Positions 34,389 to 47,300 of a DNA stretch of 64,000 nt are shown piece by piece. The notes under the pieces are model-generated. The model did no database searches. It saw only the letters and a program-made list of their open reading frames with translations, and was not told where the DNA came from. The stretch is taken from the NCBI RefSeq assembly GCF_028453695.1, contig NC_135781.1, positions 25,357,640-25,421,639 on the forward strand, given 5' to 3'. Within the stretch, counting starts at the first letter, position 1, and every line of letters starts with the position of its first letter. The translations under genes were made by a program, and so were the position numbers. Source of the DNA: Augochlora pura (lineage: Eukaryota; Arthropoda; Insecta; Hymenoptera; Halictidae).

Positions 34389-34590
34389 GTGGCGCCTCTT
34401 GTAGTGTAGTGGTAAAGCTCAGTTTGATGTTCGTTCAGCGCCAACTGGTGTAGTGGCAAAACGTTCAAACTGTTAGCCAAATTACTGACAATTGATATTG
34501 GCTAACAGTTTGAGCGTTTCGCCGCTACCCCAACTGGCGTTGTACGGACATTCAGCTGAGCTTCTCTTTCTCTCCACTAGAAACACCACC
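34389..34590. repeat. 200-bp imperfect inverted repeat (hairpin)
   Basis: Left arm 34389-34480, loop 34481-34497, right arm 34498-34590. The inner stem CAAACTGTTAGCCAA / TTGGCTAACAGTTTG is perfect; outer blocks such as AAGCTCAG, CGCCAACTGG and GTAGTGGC pair with a few mismatches. Non-coding. Probably a foldback transposable element; about 0.6 kb upstream of the DMAP1 start. Confidence 0.85.
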
Positions 34591-35642
34591 GTAGCGCACA
34601 TGTGTACAGTGCAGGATCACTAAAAACATTAATTATGGCAAAATTAAAACATAGAAATCTAAACCAAGAGTGCAGAATTATTTTGGAGAATCTGCGGCAT
34701 CAATATTATACAAAAAAATAAGTGAAAACATTATGAAACATAATTAATAGCTCGTTGAAGTTTGGTTATCTATTACCTTAACTAATTATATTTTGCGTTT
34801 TTGCCGTATTTTTACCATACATGGGCTTTTGAAAGATCATGAACGATAGTCCGTGGAAGAATTATTTTCCAAATGGTATTTAAACATGAAAAGAAAGTGG
34901 ATAAATAAATGAGTAATATTTTCTAAACTGAGAATAATACCGATTGCTCAGGTATCTCCACCTGGGGTTGCTGTACAAGAGACCCGAATCGAAGCCAGAG
35001 TTCACTATTAGCTCTCGTTACATTGGTTACTTTTTAATGTAATGGAAGATTATTTTTGCACGAGGAAATTGGGCAAAGACCTATTTTGAACTCTAGAATT
35101 TCTCTCGCTTCAGCTTTCAATCCTTTGTACGAATCGGAACGATCTGAAATTTACAGCTGCCTTATCAGAAACACATTAATGTGAATATACAAACTTAGAT
35201 CGAAATTTTATTTGGTCTTTCTTCCGGAGGTTAATTGAAGATCTCCGGACGAAAAGCTGGAGTCACATGCACGGTTACCGATGATAATTGAATTTCAGAA
35301 TACTTTGCCAATTGAGTTCATCCTTCATCTCCACAGTTTAACACATTACCTATCCGATTATTTCGTAAGAACTACTTGTAGCAATGTTAACTCTTCGAAG
35401 ATGAGGATTGTTAAAGTATTAAGAACATGTTCATCACGGATCTAGATCATGGACATAATTTAATCTTATCTTTGCAGCTTCAGGAAAAAGGTGTACCTGC
35501 ATTATGAACTAAGAACTCGTCTTCGGTAACATCTAACTTACCTATAGAACGAGTCTCTAATGCTTGAAAAAAAGCACCGAGGTCTGATATTGTATGTATT
35601 GTATTTCTGCTATCTGTGAGTTTTTGTAAGAACTACTATTAA

Positions 35643-35698
35643 ATGATAATAGTAATAATAATTATTATTATTATTATCATTATTAAATATAATTTAAT
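35643..35698. repeat. AT-rich TAA/TAT tract
   Basis: Irregular ATAATA and TTATTA units. Simple sequence. Confidence 0.8.
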
Positions 35699-35721
35699 AA
35701 TACTTAAACAATTTATTCCAG

Positions 35722-35953
35722 AACAAGGAGACCAGGTGCAGCGTATCATCGTGACTCGCCTACTAATGTAATCATCAATCGGCAAGACCGACCTATCCTG
35801 CACTTCCAAGTTCCTAATATCGGCTCGACAGACACCCTTGGGCCGAGACGTCCAAAACATCCCTCGCCGCATTTAGGGGTCAACAACACCTCACGGCTAT
35901 CAGCACCTAAATTCGCGTGGATTCGTTGGAGAGTCCAGAAGAAGGGTGGTTAA
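35722..35953 (+). other. Coding-like open segment, unassigned
   Basis: After a fair acceptor (TTTATTCCAG, ending 35721) one frame stays open for about 76 codons to TAA at 35951-35953. It includes TNVIINRQDRPILHFQ and APKFAWIRWRVQKK, composition that looks protein-like. No upstream exon or family is recognised. The minus strand and another plus frame are also open here, so chance in GC-rich DNA is quite possible. Confidence 0.2.
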
Positions 35954-38900
35954 CATTCCCGAAGAATTTGATAAATCGCGTGAAAGTCCATGGGGTGGAG
36001 AAGCAGGAGGAGGAGGATCGGTAGCCATCGTGCGGCGGGGCTGTTCGGCGAGCGTCGTGCCGGCCACGTGGATCAATACCGAAGAGGGTGAAGGCAGGCA
36101 GCCGCCTCCGCCGTCCGCGAGTAGCAGTATGTTCGCGCCGCGGGTACGCGCCGCACGCTCTACGCCCGAGCGTAATTCTCGAGTCCAGTTCGCCAACAGG
36201 AATTCGAACGGTACCGTTCTCGTTCGCGCGTTCGCCCCGGCCTCGTCCTCTTTGGCTCCGAATCTGCCGGGTTCACTCCCGGTTCGACAGGACTCACCCT
36301 CCCCCGATCGCGAAAGGATGACAACTGCTCGCAACACACAGCGAAACTTCGAGGTCTCTCTCGCGCGTTCAACTTTCTCGGTGTTTGACCCCCGTTTGCC
36401 TCCTACCTCGAACCCTTTCTCCGTCTGACACCTGTCAGGATTTCCGAGGAGAGGAACGCACACCCGATCCTTCATCCCGGCCTTTTCCTCCTCATCTGTT
36501 GCTCCCCGGTTATGCTAATTCCTAGGGAACTCGGTGAACTCGCCGTCTTAGCAACAGCGACTCTGTTTACGGTCTGTCTGCTCGGCGCTGTTCTCTCCGC
36601 CTCTTCATTGTCTCCTTCGATTAAGGAGAACCGAAGATAATCGAGTTGGCGGGTCTGGCTCTGGAGACGTTGTTCTTGGAATTAAAGAGGTTGCTGCAAC
36701 AACGGGGTTGCTCCACTTTCTGATAATCTCAGTAAATTAACAAGGAACGGTTGGATAGTTACCCTCGAGCGTGCTACCTGTAAACTTACGGTCACTCGTG
36801 TCTCATAGTTTCAAAATAAAAACGCTCGATTCTAAAGAAAATCTAAATTCTAAATTCCAAGAACAAGGTAATAAAGGAGCACACTCAATAACAGATCGTA
36901 AACAGAAGGCTAGAAGCGAAGAAAACAAGGGGTGGATCAGAGTTTAAAATCCCAGAGCCGTGTTTTCGCTTCATACTTTGATCGCAATCGGTGAGAATGG
37001 TTAACGTAGCTATCGGTCGAAATTCCAGGCTTCGAAACAAAGTTATTATAATAATAATAACAACTTTGTTTTGTCAACTGGATGATCCTTTGCTGCAATG
37101 AACAAGAGTAATAATATGGTAATAGTCACGCAAGGACATATGAAAACAAAAGAATACAAAGACAAGCTTGAATATAAATAATTAGAGAGAAAAGTTTCTC
37201 TTTTCGGTGCTGCAAGAGTAAGAATCCTAGCCAGTCCCAGCCCCGTTGCCAGGTCTCGCATGCATTTCAACCCTCCCGTTTCTTGTTGGTCTGCTTGTAG
37301 CCGAGGATTCTGTGTTCGTGGGGAAGGTGAATGGACGTTCGCGCGGCTTAGAACGGACGTTCGAGGGTCCCGGTGTCCAGTGATCAAGATCAGTGTACCG
37401 ATCCAGCGACGATGCAGCCCGCCTGATCGAGAATCGCTACCCCAAACTCCGAGAACCATAGAAAGAACGCGGTTGCGGGGCGTTCGAGTTTGCCTCTCTG
37501 TGAATCACAGGGTGAGTATCTTGCCGTTTCTTCATCGCGTCGTTTCTTCACCTCGTCCCGATACTCGTGGATCGGCGGTTAAAGCTCGAGATTCCGACAA
37601 GCGCTATTTATACGACGGTGAAATAGGATGCCGAGCGTCATCCTTTGACTATTGAGACTTTGAAATCCTAGCGGAATGCGGATTCGATGAAAAGCGAGGA
37701 TGCCAACGATTCGCGTAGCCATGAAAATGCAAGTCGAGTCGTTTTATCCTCAATCGTCGAAATTCAACTTGCAAAATGCCACAGGTAGAATTTAGTTCTA
37801 CCGAGCTTCTGATTTCTGCGCGATCATCTTGTTGGCTTTATGGGCGTACCAAGATCTGCCGGTTGCGATACTTCAAACTGGAATTGTTCACGGAGAAACG
37901 ACAACACTGAAAGTTCACCGTAACAGAAAATTGAAGGTATACGAGTCTCGAGTCGCAGACCCTTGGACGCGTTGAGAAAGAGAAATAGAGCACTTGGGAA
38001 CGCTTGTTAACGCGTTTGCAGTTCCGTGTCTCGTATGTGGGTCATGGGGGTCTCAAATTGAAAGTTAATAAGCTACCCGTGCGACGACTACTAGCTGGAG
38101 CAGAATTAATTCAGAAACTTGTTCGAAAGGGATAGAATAACACGTGTGTAGTCGCTGTTCTTCTTCTTGTTTGACCGTGTTAACAGTGACTACTTAAAAA
38201 ATGTCAATGCTGAAGCGGAAAACGGAACACTTGGGAATGCGCTTGTTAACCCGTTAGTACTTTATATGAGTCACGGTGATTTTTAATTGAAAATTAATAA
38301 GTTACGCGAACGAGGATAACGCATAGAATTTAATTAACCTGGAAAGTTACATGCAACTGAACAACACATTGTATCCACGGCTATTCTACGCTCTCCTATA
38401 TACGATGTTGCTAAGTGCTGATATCTAAATGACAATTTTAACTTTAGAACTAACGAGTTCCAAACGCGACTAACGTACATATATTGTTATGAAACAATGA
38501 TAAGATTTATTTAAACTTCGTACAATTTATATAGTACACATATTATACATATAGTAGTATACATATTATATTATAGTACATGCTGCAGTAAAGAAGCGTA
38601 TCTAAACATTCCTCCTAGAACTTTTTTTATATCATTAAATTAATATAATTTATAATTGTTAGCATTATTTCATATAACTAAATATTTTTATACAAACGAA
38701 ACGATCGGTTTCATTGTTTATCAGTTCTAGTGTTAAAAAGGAATAACTCGCGGAGCACAATTTACGGATCAGTACGATTGTATTTTCCGAACTCGGAGAT
38801 TTTGCGTATTTTCCTCCGCTCCGTACAACTTGCGCATCATTTCTCTCGAACAGTTGCTCCTGGGAGCAATTCTGAACGATCCCGGATGCAAGAACATTCG

Positions 38901-40203
38901 TGATCTACATCCCGCCATGCATCTCCAAAGAAAATAGATAATTGTTCGCTACCGAACACCCCCAGAGTACCGAATTCTCTGCGCGATTTTAGCATCGTTT
39001 ACCTGAACGATTGCTCCCAAGGGCGGTCGAAAATACTCGCGCCCGCGTGGGCAAAGGCGCCGCGCCGGTTGCCGACGTCCGTCATAAATTCTCCACGCAA
39101 CATGTGCGCGACAATATTTAAAGTTCTGATCGGTTACACAACGTGGATCGGATGGCAGCGGCGCGGATTCTACGCAACGCGGTCGAACTCCGAGCCAAGA
39201 ATCGAAGAGGTCAAGGAACGAGCCTTCCGTCTTCTTGCGAAAGAAATCGGAGCATCGATCGCCGCCGCGCGTTCTAAGCCGAACGAGCAAATAGCCGCGA
39301 TTAATTCGTGATCCGCAAACATTTGCGCGCCGAAATTGATATCCGTTTACACGTTCCCTTCCTGGAACCACCGTTTATCTGGCCGACGACGGTCTGGCAG
39401 ACAGCGAGTCGACGCGCGTTCGCTTGGAGGACGGCCATGAGCGGTCGCGTGTCGCAATTCGCGACTAAAAATCTTAGATCCATCGATGAAAACACCGCGT
39501 AATCATCATCGGATACTGGATAATGAGTGGAAACTGCCCGAAACCGGTGGCAACCGGCTTCTCGTCGGTTGGCGTCGCGTAAGCGAAACGCGCGGACGAG
39601 AGTGACGCTCCTCGTCACGCCGATTAATGCTCGCGCCGACGATCTCGCCAAGGTGTGCGACCTCTTTCCATTATCGAGGTAGGACGGCGATCGTTCTCTG
39701 AAGCAGCGTGATTCGCGATTCACGGAGCGAGACACGCGACTATGACAAACCGCCGCGCCGGCGATCATTTGGTCTTGTTAATTCGAGTGTTCTCGTGGAC
39801 GCGCGCTCGTTCGTTCCATCGAGCCACCCTTAACCTGTTAACTCTGCCACCCGCCTTTCGTTCAAGACCACGCGAGCTAATAGACCGCGATGCTTCACGC
39901 GTCCATGAAATTCAAAGTGCAGTAATTTCTCTCACATTGTCCCTCGGTTTTCAAACGAAAAGTGGACAACTTGGGAAGAGGGGATACAATTATTAGCGTC
40001 TTGAGAATCTGGTTCGCAAGACCTGTTTTTTGTTTGCAATTGCTAATATCAAACGCGATTTAACAAACGACTGGGTTGTGTAGTTATTAAAGATTGAGAT
40101 ATAAAGGAAGTATTTATATGAATTTTAATATCGAATATTGATTGATGACTTCGAAGAAATGATACGATTGCCCTGTGCTTTGTGTTATCGAGTCGACCGT
40201 AAT

Positions 40204-40306
40204 CACTAGACTGCGTGAATGCGTTAACAGACGAATCACACTTATCCTCGTCTGTTTGGAATTTAGAATAAACAATTTTTATTTCGTACAAAGATCCGCA
40301 GTCCAG
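40204..40306. mobile_element. Possible family B inverted-repeat element
   Basis: ACTAGACTGCG at the left and AAGATCCGCAGTCCAGTAA at the right match the inverted ends of 3527-3676. Short, non-coding and worn. Confidence 0.4.
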
Positions 40307-40999
40307 TAATCGCGCAAAGCTTTTAGGTAACACGTGCGTGCAGAAGATCAACGACGGGAATGACCACGATCGGCCACGCTCATGAATCAGTCGCGCACGC
40401 TAAATAGCTGATTAACCGCAGCTAAACAACGTCGAAGCATCGTCACTCGCGAACGCAACAATCGTCGGCCTGTTTCCCTCCACGTAACTGCATTTGCACA
40501 ATGTTTATATTGTGAGGTAACGAGTCCCCGGCAATAAATGCGACCGATCAGCCAGCTATCGTGCACTCGAGATAGAGCGTCACGTGTAACGCTGGATCTG
40601 TCAGCGAGATAATACGAATCCATCGATCATCGTTAACGCAACCGTGATTATCACAGAACGACGCGGTGCCAGTCGGCCGCCCCCCTGAATTGCGTTCTCC
40701 GAAATTTCCGCTTGGAAGATCCCGCGCGAGAACGGAAAACTTTCGGAGCGATTCGACGCCGATTGGCAAAGATCCAGGCCGAAATTCGGCGATCTTGGGA
40801 AACTAGCTGCGAAGGAAGAAGGAAGAAGGAAGACTACCGCGGTATCCGAAGACTATCTGCCCGGTTATCGGCTCGTCGGCCGGTTGGACGCGCCGCGCAC
40901 GAGGCATCGTCGTCCAGCGCTTGCGGAACGCACCGTGAACCGGCGCGGCGGCCAGCGCTGATCAACTGGCACCGATCACGGTCCGTGACCAGCAACACC

Positions 41000-41317
41000 A
41001 GATAGACCTTCGGATCGCAAACACGCCAGTGTCAGCCGGTGGTAAACAGTCGATCGGCGATCATCGCGCTGCTTAGACGTTCGCCAACCCGCGTGTAAAA
41101 CTCGCGAGCAACGCGACGCGAGCGAGTCGGTTACTCTGGGTAACAGCGTTTGCGCGAGTGTCCCTCAGCTCCGCGACACTCCGAGAACTGCGACCTTCCT
41201 TTTTTCGAGGACAGTCTACGGGATAACCATGTGCACCGTCTGACAGCTGTCGAGGAAAACCGTACACTTGCAGCGAGATTCACGGACCAGCCAGACCGGA
41301 CGTTGGAGGACGGCGAC
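41000..41317 (+). promoter_or_regulatory. Ndae1: 5' leader and proximal promoter of the SLC4 gene
   Basis: GC-rich DNA directly upstream of the ATG at 41318. The transcription start is not known; AGTGTCAGCC near 41030 could hold an initiator. A four-codon upstream ORF (ATG TGC ACC GTC TGA) sits at 41229-41243. Confidence 0.4.
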
Positions 41318-41328
41318 ATGGCCAGCAA
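41318..41328 (+). CDS. Ndae1: SLC4 first coding exon, start A
   Basis: Context GCGACATGGCC is a good insect start. ATG GCC AGC AA is followed by donor GTACGT. With the A at 50520 it gives MASK, then PWMQPGIGG. The 9.2-kb first intron and matching phase (2) support it; a start at the ATG of 50527 is the alternative. Confidence 0.7.
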
Positions 41329-44300
41329 GTACGTTCCACCGTTTTTTTCGGATCTTCAAGGTCTTTTGTTATTGTATCGGCGGCATTGGTGAACATTGAT
41401 TGATACCGATCTCGCGGCGTTTTATCGGTTTTACGAGCTTCTGGTGAGCCCTCGATCCAATGTTGATCTATTTTCACCGGGATTACAGTGGAGCAATCGA
41501 CGACTCCGGCATTGATCTCTTAGAGAGACACGTGTAGGTGGCACGGAAAAGTTGAATATGTTCAAAAAGTTGAATATAAAAGCAGAATTTTGTGCAGAAT
41601 TTTCTGAGGAATAGCGACGACCAGGGAAACTATACAAGAGCTTGATTCTAATATTTTAACAATCTAATGTTAACGCTAGACCTACCAAGCATTAAAAGCA
41701 GCTAATTTTCATAGCTCTGTAAAAAATGGTACGACTGAAACTATTTAAACCATCCGCAATTTTCATCGCAATGAATACTTGAATTTAGAAATTTGTTCAG
41801 TCATTTCCTAGGAAAGACTATTTATAATGTCAGCAATTTTTAGGTACAAAATGTGAAAACATTTTGATCGTCTCGGTAGATTTAGCGTTCAACTATATGT
41901 TTTACTTAGCGAGAGGGTAATTTAAGCGTGTCCGAAATTCTCACGAGACAAAAGCTGAAAGAAATATGCGAACGACATCAGGTAGCATGTGCTATTAACC
42001 GATGTTATTTCCGAGGAATGCGAATAAACGTGCGAGCCGCTGTATGGACAAACACATGGTACTCGAGCGAAGTACTCGGAGTCACCAATGAAATAGATAC
42101 ATATCACTGGAGTAATTCACTGACCATGTCAGACCTCCCACCGACACGTGAACGCCGGCGTTCTGAAGGCGAGAGCACAAAAGAATGCCACGAAAGAATC
42201 ATCATGATTACAGCGGTGGTTATCGGCCGCTGATGTGTGCAAGCTGGCCGACCACTCCACTGTTAAGGTTGTTGTAACGTGGTGCACCGATAATAAATGC
42301 AAATATCCGGAGCTGCTAGTATGATTCACCACATTTTTATCATAGACAGCGTGCTGGGGATTTAACAAATTGTCGGCCTTGGGGAAAGTTACACTAGGAC
42401 AATGGTCGGCTACGTTTCAACAATAGAACTGTGTCGAACAAAGAGGCTACGACAATTAATAGCGTGGTTATTTAAGTTTCCATTTGGGGAACAAACTGTT
42501 CCCACGTTTTACGGACTTTGGTGTCGGATCCTGTTTTCTTCGTTTCCACGAATTTGCAGATCGATAGGAGGGATTCTCGTTCTAGTTTACGCAAAATCGG
42601 AATTCGGCCATTGGATCGGTTCAATTATAACCGGCAGACCATTTTGATTAGCGACGAGTCGGAGCAGAAATCGAGCAACGCGACACGTCGCAGGCTGCCC
42701 GTGATTTGCATAGAACGCGACACGCATAAGTGCGATGCAAATTTCCCGCGACCCTGGCGTGTATTCCACGATTCGCCTGTTCTTCTTCCCTCGGTCCGTG
42801 CGACCGAAACGATCCGGGAACGATCCTTCTCCCGTCGGGATCCATCCGATTTTTCGGCTAGATAAAACCGATGTCGCGATACGGTTTATCGGTGAACTTT
42901 ATTCCGTTGCGTAACACACGGGCCATAAAACTTCTTATCGGCATTCATCCGCATCTTATCTTTGTCGTCGGTGTCTCTGGCTGCAACGTGTGCTGCATGG
43001 CGCGGAACAAGAGTTCCTTGATGCATCTGCGGCCCGCTCGATTTTCGCCAGATCTCTGCGACGCTTCCACAGGCACGATGGAATAGCAAGTAAAAGATAC
43101 GACACAATGGAAAAAGTTGCGCGCGATAACAATATGGTACCAAAGTATGTAGATTAACGAATGCCGATGATATTGCTGTCACTCGATGGCGCGGTTGAAC
43201 GACCTCCACGTAGAATATGATAATTAAACTTTACGCGCTCGCGAAGTATAAAAACGCTTCAATGTTCACAGTATGCAAAACGAACGACGTTCTCTTTATC
43301 TAGCGACAGTTGTGCCACGCCTTTCGTACGTCGAATAACTGTTGAATTACCTGGGAAGATAAGACCCAGTCCTCGATCACGAGTGCATCCGCGTAAACGT
43401 GCATTAAGTTATTTCCTTTACGACTAAATTCAATTATAAAACATTTACTCGGCTCGAGGGATAATTTGATAAAGATGCCGATAACATCCGACTGCGATAC
43501 TGCAAAAATTCTCATGAAAGTTCATGTGACTCGTTCATGCAATTATCTGTTGACGCATCCGTCACTGATTTTTCAATCAATGAACTCACTTGAATAGTAA
43601 TAGATTAGATCCTGCGATAAAATCACCACCCTATGCTGTACGTTTCTCCGGGCAAATTGCTTCCATTTAGAGCCGTTGGATTCTGGTTTGCTGTTAATCA
43701 ACGTGCTCGGCGGTGAAGAGATCCTAATGAACCGTCATGCAAATTTATCGAGGACGCGTCTTTTCCGATCAGGAAAATCCGCGGGACGGGTTACAGTATT
43801 CACGGACGTCCCGCCGCAAAGACAATCACATTGCATCGTTTATCCTCAATAATGATCGCCGCAGGCAGTCCTTATGCTACATAGAAGTCACCTCGGATCT
43901 CTGTGTATCGTTACGAAACTACGTGTCTCCGAAAGACAATAAAAACCAGCGTGAGCGTGATCGTTGTGAACGACTCGCGCGCGTCGAGATAATTGTTCCG
44001 CCGATCAATCCCGCGATGAATCGCGCGCCGCAATTATGCGTGCGAGCGTCGATGAGTATGTTAATGCGATTCGCCCGTCGCGGCTGTGCGAGATCAAGTC
44101 CGAGTCTTGCAATTAGCGTCGGAGTCGGGCCCCGGGGGATCACTCTTCTAGGCGTGTCGGTCGCGCACGCGAAGGAGATTAGCGTGGTCGCGGCCGTGAA
44201 ACATAATCCCGGGTAACCGAGAACCTAATCGACCGGAGGATCGATGGATCCTCCCGAACACCGGAAGCGTTGTCGAGGTCGCCTTGATTCCGCGCGGTTC

Positions 44301-47300
44301 GCGAAACCCGAGCCGGCATAGAATCGCGGAAAAATTTAATCGACAATTGAATTGCCAATTTAGGCGGTTCATTAATTGTGTCACGTCCCGTGGCTCGGCC
44401 AGCCTCACCCTCTAAAATTTTCAGAACCGATTTGTAAGATTTATTCAAATTTATTAGGAGATCGTGTGGAGGATTCGAAAAGATGTAGATAACTTTCTCG
44501 AATTGGCTATAATATAAATATTATTATCATTATTATATAATTTTGACCGTTTTATCACTTTATAATACCGCGAATTTTACCAATATCTTCATGGAAAGTG
44601 CTTGAATAAATTACCCGCTTGGAGCAAGTATTACTTATTCAAGCGCTTTTCATGAAGGAGTCTCTCAAGTTTGCGAAAATGCAAAATAAGGAAACACTCG
44701 TTTTTATTGCAGCAGGTTTAGTGTTTAATGACTAGACTGCAGATCTTTACGCGATATAAAAATAACCTTTGCCAGTTGCAAGAAACATGAGTCGAGTAGA
44801 AGCATTTTCTTTCCTTAAACGTTTCAAATCAATAGGAAATAATACATGGATGTCCTAAAATTCTTGAAACGCATTCATTAATGTCTTTGTGACTCGCTGT
44901 TGGATTTATCGGCGCGTTTCCTAAATTAATCTTATTTTAGTAAAATGTTCGAGTTCTGTCGATGTAGTTAATGTTCGCCGATTTCCAAGATTTTCTTATT
45001 GGGGGTAGGTCGAATCAGGGGGCGCGACTATTGTAATCTTAAGTGCTATTCAATTTCGAACAAAGAGTTTCCTGAAGTCGAGAAAGCAACGATAATCTCA
45101 TGACTTTTATCATTGTGAAAGTTATGATTCGTCGGAACCAATCGTGGATCAAAGGTTCTTGCCGCCGTGAAAGTCTTGGACAAACATGTTGCGGGAGAAG
45201 ATAAAGCACAAGAAAACCGATAAAAAAAATATATCGGCAAGAAACTAAATCAATCAAGTGGCAATCTTTCGACGGTCGCTTTTTGAAAAGACAATTGCGG
45301 ATCGATCGATTAGTACGGTAAATGGTTCGAACCGGTTCACGCCGGACTGTTCCGAACCGGACTGGTCGGTTCGCTCGCGACCAATTTCTAAATCGCGGAT
45401 TCTAACACCGTTCGGAACGTTTTGCGTAATCGGTCGCATTGCGAAATTCCACGCGGAGCTCGCCAACGCGAGAATAATTCCGCCGCTAGCGGCCGCTTTT
45501 CCTCGAGAATGTCGTTTGCGGAATTATGTTAAGTAACCCGCCGACCAGAGCCAGCCCCGCGCAGCCATTACGTTTAACTCGCCGATCTTCCATCCTCGTG
45601 GAAGTCTCGCAGATTTCCGCTTTCTGCCGCAGAGCCGACCCTTCCGCGCGAAAAGATCGCGTGAGATTCGAACCCAGCGCGGGCAAGAAGTTCTCGAAGC
45701 GCCCGGAACATTTTCTTGCGAGAATTACTTTTTGCAATCGGGGACTCGAGCAATGAGGAAAGGGACGACGCGGCTTGACCTTTCCGCGACTACTTGCTGA
45801 AGATGGCCGTCTCGATATCGTCGATATTTATTTGCTTATTTATTTACCTTAGAACCAATTCGTACTGATATGGTTAAGATTGTACTCGTTCTACTCGTCG
45901 AGATTTAGTGCGATTGATCCTCCTTACAGGACTCGGTCAGATCCTTTTCAGTAAACTCAAACGATCAATGTTAACTTTTTCTTCTCCATTGTAAAAAATT
46001 AATTTGACTATTATATTGTATGAACAAATAAGCAAATAAATAAATAAAAATCGAAATGGGTTCATCGACGGCTAATGTCGCGACGACGACGAGACGCAGC
46101 GACCAGCAGCCGTTCTATTCATTATACTTTTACGTTTCAATTAGAAGCGCCGCGCCGGTGTCCGAGGGGCAGCGTTTGCCGGTAAAAAATGCCGTATCAC
46201 AAGGACTTTTTCATTGCACGTTGTTGTCGCTCGTTAAACCTCGCGTCGCCTGACCTCCCGAGCAGATTGTTGCAAATTTCGCTGCGGCAGAATGCGAAAT
46301 TCGACGCTCCTTCTGAATTCAAGTACGCGATTTCACCTGACGCGGGTTCTGGTCACGTTTCCTGTTTGACCGCTTGCAGAACGCAGGAACGACGTCTACA
46401 GGTTTCGAACCAAGGATATACACTCCGCAATAAAATGATAGCACGCGGTGCGAATATCGTCTTCTCCAATCTCCGAAGAAAAATATTGCATTGGTCTGCG
46501 AGGAAATTATTTTAAAGCGTTCACACCCATCTGTTAGAAGAAGAAAAGATTTCGTGCACGTGCGGTAGTTTGTAAAGAAATATTAATCGATAGCTTAGGA
46601 GTTATATATGATTGTGAATAGTCTCCACAAAAATTGAGCGAGGAGATTTTGCTTTCCGAATTCGCTGTACTGAGCGAACGCGTGGTCGCTGTCAATTAAT
46701 GAATATACTCGCGTTAATATTAAAAATTTCTCTCAAAACAAGATAACTTTTTTCAGATTGGGCTAAGCAATTTGTTGTTAACCTTTCGTTATAGATCCAG
46801 ATTGAAAAGTTAAAAAACGTGGATTTATTATCTTCTTACATCTCTATTAAAGTCAAATTTAGAGAAAATTTCTTTTAAAAGCATGTCCGATTATTAATGC
46901 GAGACCCCCTGTAAATTGACGACGCTTGGTACAGTTTAATTGCCTCCGCAGGTTATTGAAACGCGAATCTCAAACAGTGAGCGAAACAATGTGAGATCAC
47001 CGGCGTTTTCTCGGGAACTTGTTTTTCCCGTCGCAGATAAAAACTTTGTTATCCGTATCCTCCCGTATCGGCGGACACACCCGGTAACCTCCGACAATTA
47101 AACAATTATCGTGTGTCTTCCCCTCACTTATTACACCAGGCTGCACTTTGTGGACGCTAACAAGCGGACCGTTCATTATGTAAAACCACGCACATAGGGA
47201 GCACACGTATAATCATAGCGGGGTAATTATCCAATTGACGGCTGGTCATCATCGGTCGAGTCTGTTCGACGCGTATGTCACGATCTTGACATTCTGACGA

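Larger units (their letters stand above)
33778..41317. other. Intergenic DNA with DMAP1 upstream region and SLC4 5' region
   Basis: This stretch lies between two genes that diverge. Contents: probable DMAP1 promoter (33778 to about 34300), a 200-bp inverted repeat (34389-34590), AT-rich DNA to 35710, a CpG-rich block with several overlapping open frames (35720-36640), AT-rich DNA with a possible worn MITE (38449-38735), and a GC-rich stretch leading to the SLC4 first exon from about 40640. No gene is secure between 33778 and 41317. Confidence 0.6.

Noticed and set aside
45655..45685. tRNA T-arm-like sequence on the minus strand (GGGTTCGAATCTC)
   Set aside because: The flanking bases do not form a five-pair stem, and no acceptor stem or anticodon arm can be drawn.
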